The notes under the pieces: generated by a model | Databases searched by the model: none | Told to the model about the DNA's origin: nothing | The model's input: only the letters and a program-made list of their open reading frames with translations | Source: JAQUOA01 sp037443785 | GTDB lineage: Bacteria > Bacteroidota > Ignavibacteria > UBA10030 > UBA8401 | NCBI GenBank assembly: GCA_037443785.1 | Contig: JBBINR010000019.1 | Coordinates: forward strand, 1 to 61,883 | Direction of reading: 5' to 3' | DNA length: 61,883 nucleotides | Made by a program: the position numbers and the translations under genes | Part shown: piece by piece, positions 55,767-61,883 of the stretch | Layout of the letters: each line of letters starts with the position of its first letter | How positions within the stretch are numbered: position 1 is the first letter of the stretch

Positions 55767-56699
55767 CTAACTCTTCTCCCTATTCACCTTCGAAAGAAAT
55801 GAATATAAAGCGTTCCATTCTTCGTTATCCAATCGCAACACTTTCAATTTGAATCCAATCGTATATGGATCGGAAACGACAACTTTGATAAAATCATCCA
55901 GGCTCTTTCCCTTCGCTGCAAGAGCTGCCGTCACCAACTTACTCCGGTCTCTGCTGACATCCATGGCAATCTTTGCACCAAGCTCTTCTTGTTTTGTTTC
56001 AGCCATACTTGTGCAAAACTCCTCAACAACCTTCACCTCATCGGCACACTCTTGCGCAATTTTTTGCTGTGCAAGTTTCACCGGTATTTGCGCCGGGAGC
56101 TGAGTGCCTTTGGAAAGATTGTACACTTTTTCAAGATCGAGCAATTCCGACAAACTATCTTTTGGAAAATCGTTTGCAAACGTTCTTACATAATGGAGAA
56201 TGGCAAACCTGTCTGCGGCCGGAGTATAATTAAATGCCGGCATTCCACTTGCCATTATTCCATCTTGCAGTGTTTTGTACATCTGAGAAAGTTTTCGGCC
56301 GTTCTTCCATCCTTCAGCAGAATGAAAGTTGCGCGGCTTTACTTTCATCAACGCTGCACTGACACCGTCTCCCATTCCGTTATCACCGTGACAAGAAACG
56401 CAATTTGCCTTAAAGAGATTTGCCCCTTTTGCGATCAACTCTTTTGACGAAACACCGACTTCCGAAACATTCACCGGTGCGATCAGTGCGCCGCGCTGCA
56501 TCGGAATATCTTGCACAAACTGCGCTGAGTCTGCAAGGATAATCGGATTAATTTCGTTGCGCGTAATATTACCGAAGCTCCAAATATAGTATGAGCCAAT
56601 CACTCCGCCAACGAGCAAAAAATAAACATACGACAGACCGAACAGCCTGACGGGGTTTTTCAATAATTCGATAAAATCAATTTCATCTTTTTTTTGCAT
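55767..56699 (-). CDS. Membrane-anchored monohaem cytochrome c of the ACIII operon
   Basis: A 310-residue protein with one N-terminal membrane helix (about 18-42) and a class I cytochrome c domain (about 85-180): CVSCHGDNGMGDG (haem attachment, about 97-101) and a Met ligand in ASGMPAFNY. The C-terminal 120 residues are helical, with a charged, cysteine-containing segment of unknown purpose. It likely carries electrons from ACIII to the oxidase. It follows actF by 15 bases. Confidence 0.8.
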   Translation of the reverse strand: MQKKDEIDFIELLKNPVRLFGLSYVYFLLVGGVIGSYYIWSFGNITRNEINPIILADSAQFVQDIPMQRGALIAPVNVSEVGVSSKELIAKGANLFKANCVSCHGDNGMGDGVSAALMKVKPRNFHSAEGWKNGRKLSQMYKTLQDGIMASGMPAFNYTPAADRFAILHYVRTFANDFPKDSLSELLDLEKVYNLSKGTQLPAQIPVKLAQQKIAQECADEVKVVEEFCTSMAETKQEELGAKIAMDVSRDRSKLVTAALAAKGKSLDDFIKVVVSDPYTIGFKLKVLRLDNEEWNALYSFLSKVNREKS

Positions 56700-56714
56700 A
56701 GAGTAGAAACCTTT

Positions 56715-57902
56715 TTAGAGCTGAAAATCTAATCCACGTTGAAGTTTCGGATCACCCACCGGGACCATGTTATATTTCTTTGACTGCGATGCGAATACAA
56801 CAATCACAAGTCCAAACACCAGCAAAGGAAATGCGATTTCATAAAAACTAAAAACTGGACTCGGATAATACGTCGGCATCACAATCCAATAAAGATCGAG
56901 AACATGAGCAAAAATCAGAATTAGCGATGTGCGCTTGAGATTTCCTTTATTCATTTTTGACGGACGCGACAAGAGCAAGAAATACGGCAGCCAGAAATGG
57001 AACAATGCCAATGCCATCGAAACATATTCCCATCCGTTTTTCCATCGTGCAATAAACCAGAAATTTTCTTCCGGCAAATTTGCATACCAGATCAGCATAA
57101 ATTGACTGAATGCGATGTATGCCCAGAATGCAAGGAAACCGAACAAAAGCGCACCAAAACTGTAGTAATGATCTTCGACAATTCCCGTAAAGAAAAATCC
57201 TTTTTCACCGAGCGATACCACCAGATACGTGATCACTGCCAATGTGCAAACGATCGTCCCGATAAAGAAATAGATTGCGAAAATCGTCGAGAACCAATGC
57301 GGTTCCAAACTCATCAGCCAATCGATTCCAAAAATCGAAACCGAAATTGCAACCACCGGAATAAACGCAGCGGCAAACTTAATATTAATCCGTGTATGTT
57401 TTTGATCTTTATTGAGATCCTGAGCAAAAGAATGTTTGCGGAACACGACAAAGAAGAACAACCAGACTACTGCCATCACCGCAAAACGAATGGAGAAGAA
57501 TTGTACGTTCAGATACGGAGTTTTATTTTGCAAGACTTTATCGGCGGAGACAACATCATGATGAGTCCAAAGGAAGATATCGTGCATATTCAAGAACAAC
57601 GGAATGGAAAAGAGTATTCCCACCGGAAGCAGTGCACCGAGAAATTCTGTCACTCTGCGAAACGGCGTGCTCCATACTGCGCCGGTAATATATTCGAGTG
57701 CGATATAAAATACGGCGCCGACTGATAAACCGATCAGCAATGCGAATCCGATAAGATTATTGTGAAGGGCACGTTGAAAATCCAACACGTACGAAAGTGC
57801 GACAAGAACTCCGCCAATCACCGTCAACGCCCAGCCGAGATTCACCAAACCGGCGGGAAGATTTTTTTTCGGAACGATAACATTTTCGTGATGATCACTC
57901 AT
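56715..57902 (-). CDS. actF: Alternative complex III subunit ActF
   Basis: A 395-residue inner-membrane protein with about ten helices. It has the quinol-binding-type pattern of ActF and the related ActC: DWLMSLEPHWFSTIFAIY (about 190-207), FMLIWYANLPEE and FFLLLSRPSKMNKGNL. ACIII oxidises menaquinol and passes electrons to cytochrome c. The start overlaps the ActD-ActE stop by 4 bases. Distinguishing ActF from ActC is by gene order, supported by its length. Confidence 0.9.
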   Translation of the reverse strand: MSDHHENVIVPKKNLPAGLVNLGWALTVIGGVLVALSYVLDFQRALHNNLIGFALLIGLSVGAVFYIALEYITGAVWSTPFRRVTEFLGALLPVGILFSIPLFLNMHDIFLWTHHDVVSADKVLQNKTPYLNVQFFSIRFAVMAVVWLFFFVVFRKHSFAQDLNKDQKHTRINIKFAAAFIPVVAISVSIFGIDWLMSLEPHWFSTIFAIYFFIGTIVCTLAVITYLVVSLGEKGFFFTGIVEDHYYSFGALLFGFLAFWAYIAFSQFMLIWYANLPEENFWFIARWKNGWEYVSMALALFHFWLPYFLLLSRPSKMNKGNLKRTSLILIFAHVLDLYWIVMPTYYPSPVFSFYEIAFPLLVFGLVIVVFASQSKKYNMVPVGDPKLQRGLDFQL

Positions 57903-59032
57903 TGTACATCAGACTCCTTTGCATTGAGCGCCCGTTGCAATGTTCGGATATAATGAACGATCGCCCATCGTTCTTCGCGAGAAATTTGATACTGATACGA
58001 AGGCATAACATTTTGTCCTTCAGTAATGACATGGAAAATGCTTCCGTCAGGCCAATTGCGAACTTTGTCCGAATGAAGCGACGGCGGATTCGGGAATTGT
58101 CCGCGAAGTCTGCTGTTTCCTTCGGCAAAATTTCCATGACACGGAGAGCAAAATGTTAAAAACTTTTTCTTTCCTAATGCTAAAACTTCTTTTGTCGGTA
58201 ATAACGGATTGACTAAATATTTTGCTGCTTCTTCCGGTTTTCCTTTATAGGGATATGGAATGAATCCACGCGCTACAGTTCCTTCAACAGGCATTCGCAT
58301 TCCAAACTTGTCAGAATAAAAATCACTTTCAGATTGAGGTTTCACTTTAAATTGTTCCATCATCCAATCATACGGAGGGAGATATAAAATTTTATTCCAT
58401 GTGATATATCCGCCGGCAGACGCAACGAGTGCAACACCAACAAGCAGTGCAATAAATTTCGGATCAAACAACTTCGGTTTGAAATTGATGAATTCATCGC
58501 TGTAATAGACCGCATCCACCGATCCGCCAGCAGATTGAAGAAGCTCACGAACTTTTTGTTCATCAAAATTGGGATCTTCCGCTTGGACACTAATACCAAA
58601 TGTATCCGAAGAAACTTTTTTCATGTACGGTGTATCATGAAGTGGATGACTGATATTCGGAAATTTAAAGAAGAAAACAATCATCGCAGAAACAGTCAGA
58701 AGCACCGCAAGCAACACGCCAATTTCATACGTTACCGGAACAAACGCAGGCCATGACCAATACGGCTTTCCGCCGATCACCTGCGGATAATCGACAGCGG
58801 CAACCCACGATGCAAACGAGATCATTCCAATTGAACCAAGGATACCGGCAGCAAGCGTAACAAAACCAAGTTTTGTTTCCGGCAAACGCATCGCTTTATC
58901 CATACCATGAACAGGGTACGGAGTGTGAACATCAAATTTTGTATAACCGGCTGCACTGACTTTTTTTGCCGCCTCAACAATTGCATCCGGCGATTTAAAT
59001 GTGGCAACTATTGAATAGAGAGGATTAGCCAT
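57899..59032 (-). CDS. Fused ActD (DUF3341) and ActE (monohaem cytochrome c)
   Basis: A 377-residue protein that joins two ACIII subunits. Residues 1-178 form ActD: PLYSIVATFKSPDAIVEAAK opening and two membrane helices (about 55-80, 104-123). Residues about 192-377 form ActE: a membrane segment (194-210), the GMRMPVEGTVARGFIPYPYKG opening (in two pieces, about 244-263), haem motif CSPCH (295-299) and PPSLHSDKVRNWPDG. Usually these are separate genes. The start at 59032 (GGAG 8 bases upstream) was preferred over 59083. It overlaps the stop of actC by 8 bases and actF by 4. The reading frame is continuous, so a true fusion or a one-codon assembly change are both possible. Confidence 0.85.
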   Translation of the reverse strand: MANPLYSIVATFKSPDAIVEAAKKVSAAGYTKFDVHTPYPVHGMDKAMRLPETKLGFVTLAAGILGSIGMISFASWVAAVDYPQVIGGKPYWSWPAFVPVTYEIGVLLAVLLTVSAMIVFFFKFPNISHPLHDTPYMKKVSSDTFGISVQAEDPNFDEQKVRELLQSAGGSVDAVYYSDEFINFKPKLFDPKFIALLVGVALVASAGGYITWNKILYLPPYDWMMEQFKVKPQSESDFYSDKFGMRMPVEGTVARGFIPYPYKGKPEEAAKYLVNPLLPTKEVLALGKKKFLTFCSPCHGNFAEGNSRLRGQFPNPPSLHSDKVRNWPDGSIFHVITEGQNVMPSYQYQISREERWAIVHYIRTLQRALNAKESDVQ

Positions 59033-60431
59033 GATGCACTCCATTTCCAGCATGTCCGCCGTGCCCATGACTCGGTTGAGCACCAGGGATCACTGCCTTG
59101 ACTTCCGCCATTGCAATTGCAGGCAATCCTTTCACAAATAATAATACCAGCGTGAAGAACAATCCAAAGCTTCCGATCAACAGACCGATATCCCAAATCG
59201 TCGGAGTGAACATGCCCCAACTTGACGGAAGAAAATCACGTGAGAGTGATGTAACGACAATAACGAATCGTTCAAACCACATTCCAATATTGACAAAGAT
59301 GGATAGGATAAATGATGCGAGCAACGATGTGCGAACTTTTTTGAACCAAAATACTTGCGGTGTAATAACATTACACGTAAACATAATCCAATACGCCCAT
59401 GCGTACGGACCAAACGCGCGATTGATAAAGACAAAACGTTCAATTGGATTTCCGCTGTACCACGCAATGAAAAATTCCATAATATACGCGTAGCCAACCA
59501 TCGAACCGGTAACAAGCATAATCTTGTTCATCTTCTCGATGGTATCCATCGTGATGAGATATTCAAAATGGAATGCTTTGCGAGTGATGATCAAAACATT
59601 TTGCACCATCGCAAATCCTGAGAACACAGCACCTGCGACGAAGTACGGCGGAAAGATTGTCGTATGCCAACCGGGAATAACTGAAACTGCAAAGTCAAAG
59701 CTAACAATCGTATGAACCGACAACACAAGCGGCGTAGCAAATCCAGCCATGATTAAATATGCGCGTTCATAATGCTGCCAGTGACGATTAGAAAATCTCC
59801 AGCCCAAACTTAATACTGCAAAAATTGTCTTTTTGATTTTTGAAACAGCTCTGTCTCTTAACGTTGCAAAGTCGGGAATCAATCCGATATACCAAAACAC
59901 TGCCGACACGGTAAAGTATGTCGAGACCGCAAACACATCCCATTCCAACGGCGAAGTAAAGTTCACCCATACACCATGCTGTTCAGGATACGGCAGCAGC
60001 CATATTGCAGCAAGCCATGGACGACCTGTGTGAAAAAGAACAAATTGAACAGCGCACAATACTGCAAACAACGTCATCGCTTCTGCAAAACGAGCAATTC
60101 CCGTACGCCATTTTTGACGCAGCAAAAATAAAATTGCCGAGATCAAAGTTCCGGCGTGACCAATACCGACCCAGAACACAAAATTCACAACGTCAAATCC
60201 CCATTCAACTGGCTGGTTAATCCCCCACACACCAACACCTTTCCACAAGAGCCAACCAAGACTGACAACACCGATCATCAACATTGTGGACGTAATTGCA
60301 ATTCCAATAAGCCAGTTACGCTGCGGAAACGATTCGATTGGATTAGTGATTAACTCATCGAGCGACGCCGCAGTTGGTGTTCCTTCTATAACAGGAATTT
60401 CTTTTGAATAATCTATGGCTGTAGCAGACAC
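59025..60431 (-). CDS. actC: Alternative complex III subunit ActC (NrfD-like)
   Basis: A 468-residue inner-membrane protein with about ten helices of the PSR/NrfD type. The conserved patterns are GHAGTLISAILFLLRQKWR, FATPLVLSVHTIVSFDFA and FVINRAFGPYAWAYW. It is the menaquinol-oxidising membrane core together with ActF. The start is GTG with GGAG 9 bases upstream and shares one base with the ActB stop (TAGTG). Confidence 0.93.
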   Translation of the reverse strand: MSATAIDYSKEIPVIEGTPTAASLDELITNPIESFPQRNWLIGIAITSTMLMIGVVSLGWLLWKGVGVWGINQPVEWGFDVVNFVFWVGIGHAGTLISAILFLLRQKWRTGIARFAEAMTLFAVLCAVQFVLFHTGRPWLAAIWLLPYPEQHGVWVNFTSPLEWDVFAVSTYFTVSAVFWYIGLIPDFATLRDRAVSKIKKTIFAVLSLGWRFSNRHWQHYERAYLIMAGFATPLVLSVHTIVSFDFAVSVIPGWHTTIFPPYFVAGAVFSGFAMVQNVLIITRKAFHFEYLITMDTIEKMNKIMLVTGSMVGYAYIMEFFIAWYSGNPIERFVFINRAFGPYAWAYWIMFTCNVITPQVFWFKKVRTSLLASFILSIFVNIGMWFERFVIVVTSLSRDFLPSSWGMFTPTIWDIGLLIGSFGLFFTLVLLFVKGLPAIAMAEVKAVIPGAQPSHGHGGHAGNGVHHG

Positions 60432-61883
60432 TATTCTTTCTCCGATTGAGATGTTACATTTCGCAATTTAGCTATATACGTTACATTCGGACCAACATTA
60501 AGTTCTTCAAGAACACGATAACCAATTTCGTGCTGACGGTATTGATAAATTTTTGATGTCTTATCGTTCATATCGCCGAAGACAATTGCTTCTGCAGGAC
60601 ATGATTCTTGACATGCAGTTGTGACATCCGTTCCTTTAAGAACGCGGTTATCTTCAATTGCATGCTGACGTGCTTCCATGATACGCTGGATACAGAACGT
60701 GCATTTTTCCATCACGCCGCGTGAACGAACAGTCACTTCAGGATTGTTCATCAAGTTGAGTGGTTCCTGCAATTGATAAGCATCGTTAAAGTTGTCACGG
60801 AAATTCAGGAAGTTAAACCGACGCACTTTATATGGACAGTTATTTGCACAGTATTTCGTACCAACACAGCGGTTATACGCCATTTGATTCAAGCCGTCAG
60901 GACTGTGCGATGTTGCAACTACCGGGCAAACGTTTTCGCACGGCGCATTATCGCATTGCTGGCACAACATCGGCTGATTGCTGACTGTCGGCGCATCGGA
61001 TGTCCCGGAGAAATAGCGATCGATTCTTATCCACGCCATGTCTCTTCCCTTTTTCACTTGCTCTTTTCCGACAACGGGAATATTGTTTTCAGCATAACAC
61101 GAAACCGTACACACTCCACAGCCGGTGCATTTATTCAAATCGATTGCCATCGCCCACTTCACACCTTCGTACTTCACCTTAGGCACAATGGTTGATTCAT
61201 GATGTTCGCGCTCGATAAATTTCGGATCTTCAATGTACTGGATCAGCGTCCCTTCTTGAATAATCTCACGCTTCTTGTGAATATCTTTTAAGAATGTATC
61301 ATCAAGCGAATGCTGCTCTTGAGTCGATGCAAGCACATATGATCCGCTTGTTTTTGTCACAGACACATTTGAATACAACCACGGCGAAAGTGAATTATTT
61401 TTTGACGCCAATGTGTTTGCATTAAATCCAACATTTGCGCCAACACTTCCGGCAACTGTTCTTCCGTAGCCCAACATGACAGAAACAAATTTTTCAGCTA
61501 ATCCCGGTTGAACATGAACCGGAAGATTTAAAGTTCGTCCGTCAGCATTCACAGCAACCATATCGCCTTCGCCAACGTGCAACTCTTTTGCTGTTGCTGG
61601 TGAAAGCGATGCATAATTATCCCAAGTGATTTTCGACGCAGGATGTGGCATTTCTTGGAGCCAGCCGTTGTTTGAAAATCTTCCATCACCGATAAAATAA
61701 TTATCGTGCAGATATAATACGAAATTTTTTGAAACAGGAACTTCGCCGATAGCCGACAACACATCCGATTTCACAGTTCCAATTGATTGCGCCGATTCAG
61801 CAAATGTCAACACACCGTCATGAAGGGCAGAGAACCAGAATGATTTGAAATCAACTTTTAATTTTAGCGTTGGATAAACTTCC
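60431..61883 (-). CDS. actB: Alternative complex III iron-sulphur/molybdopterin-like subunit ActB, C-terminal part
   Basis: The frame is open to the end of the window (61883), so the 5' part of the gene, including the N-terminal half of the MopB-like domain, lies outside; a start-like codon at 61813 is not the true start. The visible C-terminal part is a four-cluster ferredoxin domain: CTGCGVCTVSC, CQQCDNAPCENVCP, CVGTKYCANNCPY and CTFCIQRI...CQESCP, as in ActB2-type domains. It passes electrons within ACIII. It shares its stop with the ActC start. Confidence 0.92.
   Translation of the reverse strand, partial: EVYPTLKLKVDFKSFWFSALHDGVLTFAESAQSIGTVKSDVLSAIGEVPVSKNFVLYLHDNYFIGDGRFSNNGWLQEMPHPASKITWDNYASLSPATAKELHVGEGDMVAVNADGRTLNLPVHVQPGLAEKFVSVMLGYGRTVAGSVGANVGFNANTLASKNNSLSPWLYSNVSVTKTSGSYVLASTQEQHSLDDTFLKDIHKKREIIQEGTLIQYIEDPKFIEREHHESTIVPKVKYEGVKWAMAIDLNKCTGCGVCTVSCYAENNIPVVGKEQVKKGRDMAWIRIDRYFSGTSDAPTVSNQPMLCQQCDNAPCENVCPVVATSHSPDGLNQMAYNRCVGTKYCANNCPYKVRRFNFLNFRDNFNDAYQLQEPLNLMNNPEVTVRSRGVMEKCTFCIQRIMEARQHAIEDNRVLKGTDVTTACQESCPAEAIVFGDMNDKTSKIYQYRQHEIGYRVLEELNVGPNVTYIAKLRNVTSQSEKE

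Noticed and set aside
1..61883. tRNA, rRNA or other known structural RNA genes
   Set aside because: No cloverleaf or CCA-ended structure was seen by eye in the few long gaps, and almost all the window is protein-coding.

Overview
The window looks like a chromosomal segment of a Gram-negative, aerobically respiring member of the Bacteroidota/Ignavibacteriota (FCB) lineage. Evidence: a type IX secretion (T9SS) locus with PorU and PorV, proteins with C-terminal T9SS/FlgD-like sorting modules, LptF/LptG-type LPS permeases, and an alternative complex III (Act) operon fused to an A2-type haem-copper oxidase operon. Two intergenic regions carry near-perfect TTGACA/TATAAT promoters rather than the classical Bacteroidetes -33/-7 type, which favours Ignavibacteria-like relatives over true Bacteroidia. 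This placement is inference; no rRNA or other marker gene is present.

Layout. 1-1775 (+): two LPS-export permeases. 1788-14131 (-): porU, porV, a secreted M6-like pseudo-protease, a peptidase/propeller/Omp85-like barrel fusion and a small exported protein, read from a sigma70-type promoter through a strongly structured leader. 14422-16197 (+): an M61 aminopeptidase gene interrupted by an in-frame TGA that looks like two compensating one-base indels. 16339-24352 (+): a housekeeping run (glgA, gmhB-like, lipoprotein, porin-like protein, rpiB, glyA, tatC, polyprenyl synthase) closed by a strong terminator. 24445-26052 (-): NlpC/P60 lipoprotein and EVE-domain protein. 26401-27078 (+): phoU behind a three-repeat PHO-box-like element. 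27079-43143 (-): a surface-polysaccharide operon (methyltransferase, FAD protein, flippase, three GT4 enzymes, GT-C-like membrane protein, WecG/TagA enzyme) that runs with a 5-base gap into a 2,418-residue gingipain-like protein. 43144-43827: a 684-base non-coding stretch with decayed repeats. 43828-50288 (-): EF-G paralogue, envelope and stress-type small proteins, a tiny COX24-domain ribosomal-type protein missed by length cut-offs, HU, SppA, PepSY and DUF4920 proteins. 50379-61883 (-): a continuous respiratory operon, actB (partial) - actC - fused actD/E - actF - cytochrome c - sco - coxA - coxC - coxD - coxB - membrane cytochrome c.

How it works together: the respiratory operon would take electrons from quinol through ACIII and its c-haem subunits to the terminal oxidase, with SCO loading CuA. 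The T9SS locus exports and matures large cell-surface proteins; the giant C25 protein lies in the polysaccharide operon, consistent with (not proof of) a surface glycan that carries T9SS cargo. The most unusual items are the porU leader RNA, the peptidase-propeller-barrel fusion, the catalytically dead M6-like protein next to PorU/PorV, the ActD-ActE fusion, the polytopic membrane cytochrome c ending the oxidase operon, and the double-indel signature in the M61 gene.
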